Assembly (NCBI RefSeq): GCF_030272615.1
Contig: NC_081412.1
Coordinates: 340,879,370-340,943,369, forward strand
Source of the DNA: Cryptomeria japonica
Lineage: Eukaryota > Streptophyta > Pinopsida > Cupressales > Cupressaceae
DNA length: 64,000 nucleotides
Direction: 5' to 3'
Part shown: positions 49,099 through 60,568 of the stretch, piece by piece
How positions within the stretch are numbered: the first letter of the stretch is position 1
How the letters are laid out: the number at the start of each line of letters is the position of its first letter
The notes under the pieces: generated by a model
Told to the model about the DNA's origin: nothing
Database searches by the model: none
The model's input: only the letters and a program-made list of their open reading frames with translations
Position numbers and translations under genes: made by a program

Positions 49099-49115
49099 TC
49101 CTCCCCCCCTTGGGT
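49099..49115 (-). promoter_or_regulatory. Polypurine tract next to block J
   Basis: tcctccccccttgg on the plus strand is an uninterrupted purine run on the minus strand, directly adjoining the LTR start. Confidence 0.5.
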
Positions 49116-52100
49116 CCAACTTACTCCTGGAAGTCGTAGTGGTTAAGATACGTCAAGTGTTATTCGATCCTAATGCTACTTGAAACTTACACGATAACTA
49201 GTTCTACCTCAGCATACTTATCAATAGATTAACCGTACCACCTATTATTGGGCTTCAATAACTAGGTATTATTTAGTTACTTCTTAATCGAAGGTGAGAT
49301 AGTTTACTCTATATAGGCACATCAACTCTCTCCTCTAGCAACTATTTGTATACACATAAAAAGGTAATTAGGCCCTTTTGCACAATACTTCCTTCCTCAT
49401 GTCTTAAGTCTAAGTGAGAGGAAAATTTCTCAAAAGTGCACCTCTTTAGGCTAATTTTAGTCAATTCCACTTTAAGTTGGGTGACCTACTTCTTAAAATT
49501 CACAAAATTTTGACATATAGACCACATAATCTCCTCCTCCATGCTTCTACTACACTACTCTGATTTACTTGACTATTTAAAGCATCGTAGGTCTATCCAA
49601 TCCCAAGCATTTCTATCCTTGTTACATTCAAGGATTTATCGGTATATTACTTCACTGGCATATATTTTACCCATTTACTAAATATCATCACTACTCAACA
49701 ACTCTGCGAAACCAATGTAACTCTTTGCAGTGTTCTCCCTTGCACATACTATCAGAGGTTCAAAGGGGACATGATAGAAACAACACATATTACATAATAG
49801 GCTCACAACACAATCACATTTGGAATGGTCACCATATACAAAAAGAGAGAAACCAAAAAGGAAAAATCCTTAAATTCAAAATCATGAAAAAGAAGAAAAA
49901 TTGCCGATGAAATCCAATCAAAAATGAAGGTGGCAAGTGCCACTTGAAAGTAAATTGAAATAGAAAAGCTAGAAATTGTCGACCAGTCCCAAGTAAGGAA
50001 AATATGAAACCACATTACTCCCAATAACGAGAAATTCAAAACCAAATAAACAATTTATTAAATCCACATCACGAGGTGACTAATATTAGTCATGCCAAAG
50101 GGAGTAACCACTACCCAACACTCAATATTCCAATGCCCTTGAATGGGTAGAGAGTGTGCGCCTTGAGACTATGACCTTTGCTTAGCTTTTGTATTCTCCT
50201 AATTTCCTTTAACGTAATCTATCCCTTCTCATGAGATCCACATGAATGCCTTTAGAACAAAAATATAATTGCAAGCAAAAAGGTTGGGGTGATTTAGTAC
50301 ATCTGGATCTACACAAGAGACACACACTCACATCAATGTTGTTGTATCCACACATCCTTTATACCTTGAGATTAGATTCTTTATGTCATAATATAAATAT
50401 AAATATTGAATTCCTCCATAAATACTTTAAGAGATAACACTCTTACACCATTATGCTCTATACACAACTAACAACACAAGGGTGATTGAGTTTCTTCATA
50501 AAGTCATTAGGTTTTGGTAGATTTATACTCAGATAGAACACTTGATAGTCTTCTTACATACTCAAATATTGCTAACCGATTTTTACTCCTCTAGGCTAAG
50601 CATCTACCATTAATTAACCTACTTCATCCATATGTGGGGTATCCATCCATACACTTAGAACCAATCACAATCATCTCCTTTTCAGTAGCCTCCTCTTACC
50701 GAGATGTCATAAGGAATACGATTTACTCCTATATCTCAAGTTAGGGAAAAGTTAGTGCAACACCACTCCCTATATCCTTCATAACCATAATCAATGTTAA
50801 CATATCATTCACCTTTAAACTCGTATTTATTCATCCCTCTAGGGCTTAACTTCACCAATAAATGAGCAATAACCAAACCTTCCTCTTGGACCAAAAACAT
50901 CCTCTTTCAACTCCTTCTTATCATAACTTGGCATGATCTCCAATGGCTGGGCTATTCTCTAGTTCTCTATGATCAAACTCATTCAACCAATCCAAATTCT
51001 CAATATCCAATCTTTCCTCACTCAAGTCCATTACACATTAAATTCACTACTCTAAATCTCCACTCAACAAATTATGATACAACATCAATATTATTCATAA
51101 CAATCAAATCAATCATTTACCTCTTCCATTACCTTCACTCGATCCCATCACCATGGCCTTTTAACTCTGTCCTTCCTTCTTAATCATAAACCCAAAAGGT
51201 TTCGTTGTGTACCAATAACAACATTAGTCCCCTTAGTCAAAGCAATAACATCAACCATAAGACAAAAAAATCCACATCATGCTCACTTTCCTTGATTCAC
51301 AATCAACTTCATTAGTCTCAGCAAAACAACCTCTAATCACCTTCCCAACAAAACATTCCATCATGGCCAAAGATGTAAACTATGTTTTGGATAACAATTG
51401 TTCGGATTTAGACAGCAATTTGATAGTACAAAATTTGTCATTCATACCTTTCACACCATAAATTATTAGGCTAATCTCTATGGTTTTAATGTAGAAAACC
51501 TAGTTATTAACATCATATCCAATTTTCATGAAGATCCAACAATGCAATAAAAAGTTACGCCCTTTGTTCCGAGACTGTTTTTTTACTGTCCTAGACCAAG
51601 AAGAAACTATGTTACAGTCTGCCTAGTGCATCAAATAACTCTCCCAGTATAAAAAATTTCCTGTCAGCTCAATTACATATTAAAGAACATATAATACACA
51701 ATCATAATCCAAAATAACATGAATTTTTAATGATTTAAAATAAATTTATGGTTAAACCCTTCTCACTAACCCTTTCATAGCGAGTTTCAAACAGTTTTTA
51801 GAAAAATTGCCATATCTTCTTCAATTCCTAACCAAATTAAGTCAGAAAAAAGAACTAGAAAGAAGATTCATAGAAATTTATAACGAATATATCCTTTCTT
51901 CATTATGATTCCTCACGTGGCCATACCAAACACTGCAACAGGACTATTGTAGGGAGAATCTGGAAGGTACAATCCTAGAAACACTCATATCTTCCTCAAT
52001 ATTGCACCAAGTTCAATGAGACTTGAACCAAAATGAAGTTTATTCATCCTACTTCACTATCACATCCGAAATTTTTTTAATTCACTTCACTTATCATTCC

Positions 52101-52663
52101 AAATAGGCTTCAAGCTCGACCTCACCCAATAACACATGAAACTTCCATTGAAACAACAAGTAAACATGGCTGTCAACATGTGAACGGTCATAAGATTGAA
52201 ATAAACGGTTTCCTTATTCATTGTAAAGACTTACAAAAACATCTACAATGTTCTATACTCACATTATAGAACACCTTTACACCTTCTATCATCATCTCAT
52301 GCATTCCAACTAATGAAAGAATGTTTGACTGTCCACCAACCCTGCATGAACCATAGTGACAATCAAAGGCATTATGGATCTTCCTTTATAAACTTCCTCT
52401 GACTCAACCACCACTCTCTCTTACTCATCCAAACAAACCTTTTATAGCCTTTACAAATCCCCTTCATAGCTACATCTACCCATGTCCAATTACAACCCCC
52501 TTTGTGACAACTTTACAGTGCATTTTGTGCTAGACAACTTTTACGCCAAGATTGACAACCTTTGTACCTTAACTCCAAACTTACTAAAACATTGTATGAA
52601 CACTCAAAACATATTAATATGGACCCCAAATAGACATTTCACATTCAATCCACCCTTCCTTGT
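49116..52663. other. Degenerate retroelement interior, no domain recognised
   Basis: About 3.5 kb of AT-rich sequence with only short frames. I recognise no Gag, protease, RT or integrase motif on either strand. It lies between the purine tract at 49099 and copia I, and continues after that insertion to a primer site at 60554. It is probably the decayed interior of a minus-strand LTR element. Confidence 0.45.
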
Positions 52664-52668
52664 TCATG

Positions 52669-54146
52669 TGTTGGCAATATAACAAGGATATTGAGAAGGT
52701 TGTTGATGATTATGGACATAACTGATTAAAGATGTTTTACTGTCTTGATATTATTATTTTGTCATTGATGTCAAGAAATTGATTTTCTAATTCAGTATGA
52801 TGTTGCCATATCTTAAGAAATATGATATGAAGATTATAAAGAAGTCGGTAAAGACACAGGAAAGAATATGATGAATAAAGGGATAAGTTATTCAATGGGC
52901 AACTCTACCGAGTCAAACAATGATGAGATCTTGATGTTTTAGATTGTTTTAACATCATACACATGTTGTAAAATGTAAAGGTTAATACTACACTATGTTA
53001 TCAAGCAAAGAACCTAGTCGGTAAACCCTAAGGTTATCGCAGTCTGTTAATGAAGATGGAATGTCTACCGAGTAAAGTTTAGTATTCACCGAGTTGCAAT
53101 CGAGCTATAACAGAATGCATTAAATATTTACATGTGATATTTAATGAAAGAAACTGATGAGCTGAAGTGGATCAATGATTGGCAAGCCGTGGAAGAAGTT
53201 TGTTAACAAATCTAAGGCAATGGAAAGTTGGCAAGAAGATCTACAGCTCAGATTGAACCGCATTACCCTAACACAAGTTCCAAGATGATTGTGCAAGTTT
53301 CGAGGCAGGGTAAAACATTTTTTAGATCGTAAGATACAATGAACCTGGACAAGATTGAAGATCTGATGGCTATGATTGATCATGGGAAATGTGATCAAGG
53401 AGATTAAGCGATTAGATGATTGTTTATAAATAAGGAACTATTGATAAACAATGTATGCAGGCAAGTGTATGCACAGGGATGCTACATAGTGATCACCAAG
53501 CATAGAAGCTTGAAGACCTGTTGGAATAACAGAGTATTGATGCCCAGTAGATAGACAAGATTAGTTCTATGTCTAGATTGTGTTGAACAAATAAGAATCT
53601 GCTTTAGCATTTTAGATGTAAAGTTGCAGATAGATTGTATTACTATTATCTTGTGAAAGTAACAGGAAATCTCTTAACCGAGTGGACTTAACAGTCTTAT
53701 AAGTAAATCCTGTAACAAGGTGACATTCTAAATGAGTGTTTGAAATCCTTTGACAAGGTCACTTCTAACAAAGTGAAGATCCTAATAGATCTGAGGGAAA
53801 TCCCTTAACCGGGTCACATCTAGCAATGTGTTTTGTAATCTTTAACAGGATTGGCTTTTAACCAAGCATACTCTAGAAGAGTATATTTCTTAGTGGGTCC
53901 GAAATCCCACAGTGGTTTTCCCCTATTTGGGTTTCCACATAAAATCTAGTGTTATGAGGTTTATATTGTTCATATGCTTTTGAGTTTGCATGTTTGGCAG
54001 TTTTTGGTTATATGACTGATATATATGTTACCGAGGTTGAATCTGATGTTTTTATGGATGATTAAGTTTGTATGATTCACCCCCCCCCCCCCCTCTCATC
54101 TTGTTGGCTATTGGATCTGTACTTATATTAAGTATCAGAACTATCA
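52669..54146 (+). repeat. Element I 5' LTR
   Basis: It runs TGTTGGCAATATAACAAGGA to TATCAGAACTATCA. It contains cagtggttttcccc at about 53920, followed by gggtttccac, and a long C run at about 54080 that is several bases shorter in the other LTR. Confidence 0.95.
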
Positions 54147-54160
54147 ATTGGTATCAAAGC
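54147..54160 (+). promoter_or_regulatory. Element I primer binding site (tRNA-Met)
   Basis: attggtatcaaagc follows the LTR directly and matches the initiator tRNA-Met complement, with one G to A change. Confidence 0.85.
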
Positions 54161-54210
54161 TTTGGACTCCGAAAGGAAAGTTTAAAGGCACTTGAGTTAA
54201 AGATCCAAAG

Positions 54211-55527
54211 ATGTATAAGAGGGATGCACCTAAGCTGAATAAGTCAAGTTTCTCTACATGGCAGAAAAGGATGAAGATACATCTATCAGGAGTTGGAGAA
54301 TATGCTATATACTATCTGGAGAATGATTTTGTTGCACCAAGCACCTATCCATTGATTATGGAAGAGATAAAGGCAAAGCAAGAACACATTCAAGCAATGA
54401 TTGAAATAACATCTGCATTGACCAATTCTGAGTTTAATGATCTAGAAGGTTGCAATGATGCGAAGGCTATGTGGACTAAGCTCATATCTGTATATGGAGG
54501 AGATGAACATGTTCAAAGAGCAAAAGTTGATAGTCTAAGAGGACAACTTGAATCTATGAGGATGAATGAAGGTGAGAACATAACCCAGTACAATACAAGA
54601 CTAAAGGAGATTGTAAATCAAATCAAGGGAGCGGGAGGAACTATTGAAGAAAAGGATGTGACAAGTAAGTTGTTAAGAACCCTTTTACCTGCCTATGTAA
54701 TCCAAGTCTTTGCAATCAATGAATTGAGGTCTATACCTAATATGCCAGTTTCCTTGGATGCTACTATTGGTAAGCTACATGCATTTGAGATAAGTAATTT
54801 TGATAACAGTGGGTCATCGGTAAATAAAGTTGAATTTGCATTTAGTTCTTTTCATCTGAATGAATCTAATGATTACAATGAAAGAAAGTATAAGTACTCT
54901 GGAGGAGATCATAGTGGAGCAAGTGAAATATTTCGAAAGAACATGGAGGAGGTACACAAACTGTATGAAGAAATCAGAAAGCAAGAAGAGTTTGAAGCAC
55001 TATTGGCCAAAAGGTTACCAAGAGGCAAAGGTAAGTATAAGGGAAAACTACCCTTGAAATGTTTCAATTGTGATAAGATTGGACATATGGCTTCTAACTA
55101 TCCTGACAAAGATTTCACTGAAAAGAGAGATTACCGAGATGACAGACAGAAAGATAATCATTACAGAGGTCACCAAGACTTCAGAAGAAGAGATAGAAAG
55201 ACCTGCTTAATTGCTGATGAGGAATCTGAAGATGATAAATCAGATGAGACTGATACAGAGGAAGTTGTTTGTGTGGCTATCAAGGATGGATCAGATGAAG
55301 AAAGGTATGACGAAAAAGCCCTAATATCTCACATAAACACTAATGATTCTTGGATTATAGATAGTGGATGCTCACATCATATGACAGGAGATAAACACAA
55401 GTTTGTTATATTAGAAGATTATGATGGAGGCTATGTTAGATTTGGTAATGATGCACCATGTCCGGTAAGAGGTAAAGGATCCATAACACTTCTTGATAAA
55501 GAAAGATGCAATGCTTTATTGGGTTGA
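54211..55527 (+). CDS. Element I Gag with protease start (438 codons)
   Basis: The ATG at 54211 (MYKRDAPKLNKSSFSTWQKR) lies 51 bases after the primer site. Residues 1-200 form the copia Gag capsid-like region (W18, then AKAMWTKLISVYGGDEHVQR and VKLRTLLPAY-type helices). A zinc knuckle at about residue 286 reads CFNCDKIGHMASNY, with the last Cys changed to Tyr. A protease motif at about residue 389 reads WIIDSGCSHHMTGDKHKF, with an intact Asp-Ser-Gly. The frame ends at 55527 after a shift near 55495, and the true polyprotein continues in the next frame. Gag forms the particle, and protease cuts the polyprotein. Confidence 0.85.
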   Translation: MYKRDAPKLNKSSFSTWQKRMKIHLSGVGEYAIYYLENDFVAPSTYPLIMEEIKAKQEHIQAMIEITSALTNSEFNDLEGCNDAKAMWTKLISVYGGDEHVQRAKVDSLRGQLESMRMNEGENITQYNTRLKEIVNQIKGAGGTIEEKDVTSKLLRTLLPAYVIQVFAINELRSIPNMPVSLDATIGKLHAFEISNFDNSGSSVNKVEFAFSSFHLNESNDYNERKYKYSGGDHSGASEIFRKNMEEVHKLYEEIRKQEEFEALLAKRLPRGKGKYKGKLPLKCFNCDKIGHMASNYPDKDFTEKRDYRDDRQKDNHYRGHQDFRRRDRKTCLIADEESEDDKSDETDTEEVVCVAIKDGSDEERYDEKALISHINTNDSWIIDSGCSHHMTGDKHKFVILEDYDGGYVRFGNDAPCPVRGKGSITLLDKERCNALLG

Positions 55528-55843
55528 AGGTTTGAAATATAATTTGTTGAGTGTAGCACAACTAAACAACACAGGTTACCAAATAGAATTTCAGAAAGGA
55601 ATTGTCAAAGTTCATGACAAAAATGGAAAGTTAGCTGCTACCGAGACACAAACAAAAGGTAATACATTTCACCTTGACTCTACTCACAACAAGTGCTTGC
55701 ATGCAAAGATTGATAACACCCGGTTATGGCATAAAAGGTTTTGTCATGTTAATTTTAATAATCTGATCAAGATAAGTAAGAAGCACAGAGTAAGAGGTCT
55801 ACCAAGTCTTGAAAAACCTGAGAATGCCAAATGGGCAAGATGA
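55493..55843 (+). CDS. Element I pre-integrase region (zinc finger)
   Basis: It contains VEGLKYNLLSVAQLNNTGYQ and the integrase zinc-finger histidines in LWHKRFCHVNFNNLIK, then VRGLPSLEKPENAK. The CxxC half falls across a second frame shift near 55828, beyond which the reading is CQMGKMTRSSF. It is part of the same polyprotein as its neighbours. Confidence 0.8.
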   Translation: MIKKDAMLYWVEGLKYNLLSVAQLNNTGYQIEFQKGIVKVHDKNGKLAATETQTKGNTFHLDSTHNKCLHAKIDNTRLWHKRFCHVNFNNLIKISKKHRVRGLPSLEKPENAKWAR

Positions 55844-57003
55844 CAAGATCCAGCTTTACAAGTAAGTCCTACACTTCTAAGGAAATTTTAGATCTTGTAC
55901 ACACTGATCTTTGTGGTCCTATGAAAGTTCAAAGTTATTATGGTGATAAGTATTTCATATTATTTGTGGATGATTATTCAAGGATGATGTCAGTAATGTT
56001 TTTAAAAGAAAAATCAGAAGCTTTTCAAATGTTTAAGTGGTACAAGGCTAGAGTTGAAAATGAAATAGGAAGACAACTGAAATGTCTTAGATCAGATATA
56101 GGAGGAGAGTTCACATCTGATGAGTTCAACCTATTTTGCAATGATCATGGTATTAAAAGACAAGTCTCTACACCGAGGACTCCACAGCAAAATGGAATAG
56201 CTGAAAGAAGAAACAGATCTATTGTGGATTGTGCTAGAACACTGATGATTGAGAAGAAGGTTCCACAAACATTTTGGAGAGAAGCAATATGCACAGTTGT
56301 TTACACCTTGAACCGAGTTCAAATGAAGAAAGGTACTTTGAAGACACCTTATGAAATCTGGTATGGCAAGAAACCTAACGTAAGTTATTTTAAGATCTTT
56401 GGAAGCAAATGCTATGTTCATAAAGATGATAGAAATGGCAAGTTTGATCAGAAAAGTGAAGGAACATTTCTAGGATATTCTTCTAGAAGCAAAGCATTTA
56501 AATGTCTGATCAAATCATCTAACAAAATAGTAGAAAGTGCAAATGTAAAAATTGATGAATTTGCAGAAAGAACTGATGACAAGAATTCCAAAGAACCAGA
56601 AGACTATGATGAATTTGTCTATGTGCAACCGAAAAGTCCTACTGAGATAATTGTTGAAGGAAATGAGGAAGATATCCAGTTACCGAGTGATGAAGAGGAT
56701 CATATAGAGCCTACCGAGCCTGTATTAGCCAAATATGTCAGAAGACATCATGCACCAAGTCAGATTATAGGAGATAAGGATGATCCAGTGATGACAAGGA
56801 ACAAACTGAGACAGAACACATGTTTGATATCTGAATTTGAACCAAGAATAGGAAAAGAGGCATTCAACAGTGAAGATTGGATAAATGCTATGACTGAAGA
56901 GATTGATCAAATCAAGAAGAATGACACATGGACACTAGTCCCAAGACCTAAGGACAAAAATGTAATCGGTACAAAGTGGATCTTCATAAACAAGCTAAAT
57001 TAG
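55831..57003 (+). CDS. Element I integrase core and C-terminus
   Basis: The catalytic residues are all present: Asp in LVHTDLCGPM, Asp in CLRSDIGGEFTSDEF and Glu in QQNGIAERRNRSI. The GKKPNVSYFKIFGSKCYVH motif and the KFDQKSEGTFLGYSSRSKAF motif mark the copia integrase C-terminal domain. An acidic linker leads toward RT (NDTWTLVPRPKDKNVIGTKW). The frame ends at a TAG at 57001-57003, where related elements have Gln (KLNxKGEV). Function: DNA integration. Confidence 0.9.
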   Translation: MGKMTRSSFTSKSYTSKEILDLVHTDLCGPMKVQSYYGDKYFILFVDDYSRMMSVMFLKEKSEAFQMFKWYKARVENEIGRQLKCLRSDIGGEFTSDEFNLFCNDHGIKRQVSTPRTPQQNGIAERRNRSIVDCARTLMIEKKVPQTFWREAICTVVYTLNRVQMKKGTLKTPYEIWYGKKPNVSYFKIFGSKCYVHKDDRNGKFDQKSEGTFLGYSSRSKAFKCLIKSSNKIVESANVKIDEFAERTDDKNSKEPEDYDEFVYVQPKSPTEIIVEGNEEDIQLPSDEEDHIEPTEPVLAKYVRRHHAPSQIIGDKDDPVMTRNKLRQNTCLISEFEPRIGKEAFNSEDWINAMTEEIDQIKKNDTWTLVPRPKDKNVIGTKWIFINKLN

Positions 57004-58023
57004 AAAGGTGAGGTCATTCAGAACAAAGCAAGATTGGTTTGCAAAGGTTATGCCCAAGAAGAAGGAATTGATTATGGTGAGACTTTTGCACCTGTTGCCA
57101 GACTTGAAGGAGTTAGAACATTGTTGGCATATGCTGCTTTCAAAAAATTCAAGGTATATCAAATGGATGTCAAATCTGCATTTCTAAATGGAATATTAGA
57201 AGAACACGTTTTCATTGAACAATCTGAAGGATTTGTTGAAGACAATAATAAAGATCAGGTATGTAAATTGAACAAAGCTTTATATGGTCTGAAACAAGCA
57301 CTTAGAGCATGGTATGAAAGATTGCACTCTTATTTGATTAAGATTGGTTTTATAAGGACAAGTGAGAATAGCAATATGTACATGAAGAATGATGAAAATG
57401 GAATACTAATCTCAGCCATATTTGTTGATGATATTATATTTTGTGGAAATGACTCTTTATGCAAGAACTTTGGTAATGAACTGAGAAAAGAATTTGAGAT
57501 GTCATTAATCAGTGAGATAAAGTATTTTATAGGCTTACAGATACTGCAAATGAAAAATGAAACTTTAATTACTCAATCCAAATACATAAAGGAAATCTTG
57601 AAGAAATTTGGAATGGAGGATTCAAAGCTAGTAAGTACTCCTATGACTACAAACTGCAAACTATCAAAGAATGATGAATCTACATCTGTTGATGAGACAC
57701 TCTATCAATCCATGATTGGAAAACTACAATATGTTGTTCATAGCAGACCTGATATAGCACATGCAGTAGGTATTGTTGCAATATTCTCTACAGATCCTAA
57801 GGAAATACACATGACAGCAATCAAAAGAATTTTCAGATACTTGAAAGGCACTAAAGATTATGGCTTAGCATATCAAAAAGAAAATGATTTTGATTTGAAA
57901 GTCTATACTGATGCTGATTGGGCAGGCAACATTGATGACAGAAAAAGGACAAGTGGAGGATCTTTCTTCTTAAGAGAAAGACTAGTGAGTTGGCTTAGCA
58001 AGAAACAAGGATGTGTTTCTTAG
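57004..58023 (+). CDS. Element I reverse transcriptase
   Basis: From [20 protein letters not shown] on, the copia RT signature is complete: [57 protein letters not shown], and the polymerase motif [35 protein letters not shown] and [15 protein letters not shown] follow. The frame ends in TAG at 58021-58023 within [12 protein letters not shown], where Gln is expected. No catalytic residue is missing. Confidence 0.9.
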   Translation, partial: KGEVIQNKARLVCKGYAQEEGIDYGETFAPVARLEGVRTLLAYAAFKKFKVYQMDVKSAFLNGILEEHVFIEQSEGFVEDNNKDQVCKLNKALYGLKQALRAWYERLHSYLIKIGFIRTSENSNMYMKNDENGILISAIFVDDIIFCGNDSLCKNFGNELRKEFEMSLISEIKYFIGLQILQMKNETLITQSKYIKEILKKFGMEDSKLVSTPMTTNCKLSKNDESTSVDETLYQSMIGKLQYVVHSRPDIAHAVGIVAIFSTDPKEIHMTAIKRIFRYLKGTKDYGLAYQKENDFDLKVYTDADWAGNIDDRKRTSGGSFFLRERLVSWLSKKQGCVS

Positions 58024-58374
58024 TCAACAGCCGAAGCTAAATATGTTGTTGCAGCACTGAATTGTACCAACATTGCATGGATCAAACAATTGTTGGAAGG
58101 TATAAATGAGAAAGTTACCAAGCCAATAACTATATTCTATGACAATACTAGTGCCATTAATATTTCAAAGAACCCTGTTATGCACTCTAAGACAAAGCAC
58201 ATATCTATCAAATATCATTATCTTAGAGAAGAAGCTCATGAAAAGAAAGTGGTGTTGGAATATGTTAACACAAAGGAACAAATAGCTGATATCTTCACCA
58301 AGCCACTACCAAAGGACACTTTTGAATATCTCAAAAGTAAGTTAGGGTTCATACCCCTATCTCTTACTCACTGA
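58024..58374 (+). CDS. Element I RNase H C-terminal part
   Basis: STAEAKYVVAALNCTNIAWI, IFYDNTSAINISKNPVMHSK, HISIKYHYLREEAHEKKVVL and IADIFTKPLPKDTFEYLKSK are the standard copia RNase H tail. The first acidic residue (YTDADWAG) lies in the preceding frame segment near 57905. It ends at a TGA at 58372. Confidence 0.85.
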   Translation, partial: STAEAKYVVAALNCTNIAWIKQLLEGINEKVTKPITIFYDNTSAINISKNPVMHSKTKHISIKYHYLREEAHEKKVVLEYVNTKEQIADIFTKPLPKDTFEYLKSKLGFIPLSLTH

Positions 58375-58628
58375 TTGAGTTCGGTGAAAGCATCACTTCG
58401 ATGAATCTATTGAATATCTTTTAGGGAGATAATGCTGGAGTGATACACTTTAAGAATGCTTTTCTAAAATTGTACTAGAACAATATTGGGATAATACAGA
58501 AAATGATATAGGGAACAAGAATTGTAAACAAATGCTCTGAATGAGACTCAGTTGATACACATCAGCAGGAAATAACTTCTTACAGAAACAACTTATGTTT
58601 TAGTTCTTTTCTTTTTGGCATTGTTGTC

Positions 58629-58849
58629 AAAGGGGGAGAAGACTACCAGGGGGAGAAGACTACTAGGGGGAGAAGACCTACCCAAGGAGGAGAAGACTAC
58701 CAGGAGGAGAAGACCTAAGAAGATTGAGAGAAAACTAGAAGAGGAGTCTAATGTATGGGGGAGAGCATTTCAGCATTTCAGAATCACAACAATCCGAATT
58801 CTTAATGGTCAAATCAATTGGTTTTGCCATCAATGCCAAAGGGGGAGAT
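58629..58849 (+). promoter_or_regulatory. Element I purine-tract array and terminal polypurine tract
   Basis: Four to five tandem units of the form aggGGGAGaagactacc run from 58629 to about 58720. Then aaagggggagat at 58838-58849 adjoins the 3' LTR. The terminal tract sits in the context gccatcaatgcc, identical to that in A, B and D. Confidence 0.8.
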
Positions 58850-60322
58850 TGTTGGTAATATAACAAGGATATTGAGAAGGTTGTTGATGATTATGGACAT
58901 AACTGATTAAAGATGTTTTACTGTCTTGATATTATTATTTTTTCATTGATGTCAAGAAATTGATTTTCTAATTCAGTATGATATTGCCATATCTTAAGAA
59001 ATATGATATGAAGATTATAAAGAAGTCGGTAAAGACACAGGAAAGAATATGATGAATAAAGGGATAAGTTATTCAATGGGAAACTCTACCGAGTCAGACA
59101 ATGATGAGATCTTGATGTTTTAGATTGTTTTAACATCATACATATGTTGTAAAATGTAAAGGTTAATACTACACTATGTTATCAAGCAAAGAACCTAGTT
59201 GATAAACCCTAAGGTTATCGCAGTCGGTTAATGAAGACGGAATGTCTACCGAGTAAAGTTTAGTATTCACCGAGTTGTAACCGAGCTATAACAGAATGCA
59301 TTAAATGTTTACATGTGATATTTAATGAAAGAAGTTAATGAGCTGGAGCGGATCAATGATTGGCAAGTCGTGGAAGAAGTTTGTTAACAAATCTAAGGCA
59401 ATGGAAAGTTGGCAAGAAGATCTACAGCTCAGATTGAACCGCATTACCCTAACACAAGTTCCAAGATGATTGTACAAGTTTTGAGGCAGGGTAAAACATT
59501 TTTCAGATCATAAGATACAATGAACCTAGACAAGATTGAAGATCTGATGGTAATGATTGATCATGGGAAATATGATCAAGGAGATTAAGCGGTTAGATGA
59601 TTGTTTATAAATAAGGAACTGTTGATAAACAGTGTATGCAGGCAAGTGTATGCACAGGGATGCTACATAGTGATCACCGAGCACAAAAGCTTGAAGACCT
59701 GTTGGAATAACAGAGTATTGATGCCCAGCAGATAGACAAGATTAGTTCTATGTCTAGATTGTGTTGAACAAATAAGAATCTGCTTTAGCATTTTAGATGT
59801 AAAGTTGCAGATAGATTGTATTACTGTTAGCTTGTAAAAGTAACAGGAAATCTCTTAACCGAGTGGACTTAACAGTCTTATAAGTAAATCCTGTAACAAG
59901 GTGACATTCTAAATGAGTGTTTGAAATCCTTTGACAAGGTCACTTCTAACAAAGTGAAGATCCTAACAGATCTGAGGGAAATCCCTTAACCGGGTCACAT
60001 CTAGCAATGTGTTTTGTAATCTTTAACAGGATTGGCTTTTAACCGAGCATACTCTAGAAGAGTATATTTCTTAGTGGGTCCGAAATCCCACAGTGGTTTT
60101 TCCCTATTTGGGTTTCCACGTTAAATCTGGTGTTATGAGGTTTATATTGTTCATATGCTTTTGAGTTTGCATGTTTGGCAATTTTTTGTTATATGACTGA
60201 TATATATGTTACCGAGGTTGAATCTGATGTTTTTATGAATGATTAAGTTTGTATGATTCACCCCCCCCCTCTCATCTTGTTGGCTATTGGATCTGTACTT
60301 ATATTAAGTATCAGAACTATCA
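58850..60322 (+). repeat. Element I 3' LTR
   Basis: This 1,473-bp LTR reads TGTTGGTAATATAACAAGGA to TATCAGAACTATCA and aligns end to end with the 5' LTR. Confidence 0.95.
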
Positions 60323-60327
60323 TCATG

Positions 60328-60568
60328 TTCATGCATTTGACCTCCTTGACCCAATTAGGACTCAAATACACAACTTGAGCAACTAGATACATTGGTAAGG
60401 GTTTATGTGACCCTTGAATCTCATGGAGTAGCATAGGTTTGTTTCCAGAGTGGGACGGAACACTGCTAGTTTTCTAAAATATAACTCCTAATACTAATTT
60501 TTCAGCATGATTTAAACTCACAAAATCAACCAGAGATCTCAGTGTTGTACCCAGCTCTAATACCAACA
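60328..60568 (-). promoter_or_regulatory. Interior remnant with primer binding site of the element hosting copia I
   Basis: This sequence continues the region interrupted by copia I. At 60554-60566 it holds gctctaataccaa, which on the minus strand is TTGGTATTAGAGC, a tRNA-Met primer site. It sits directly beside the LTR starting at 60569, so the host element runs leftward on the minus strand. Confidence 0.75.

Larger units (their letters stand above)
52669..60322 (+). mobile_element. Element I: near-complete Ty1/copia retrotransposon
   Basis: I is 7.65 kb with LTRs of 1,478 bp (52669-54146) and 1,473 bp (58850-60322). It has an exact 5-bp target duplication, tcatg at 52664-52668 and 60323-60327. 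Primer site, gag, protease, integrase, RT, RNase H and polypurine tract are all present in copia order. Damage is light: two TAG stops and two frame shifts in the coding region. The LTRs differ by roughly 45-50 substitutions by eye (about 3%), mostly transitions. It is the best candidate here for a recent source of copia enzymes, and is closest to SIRE/Tork-type copia by its RT and RNase H motifs. Confidence 0.95.
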
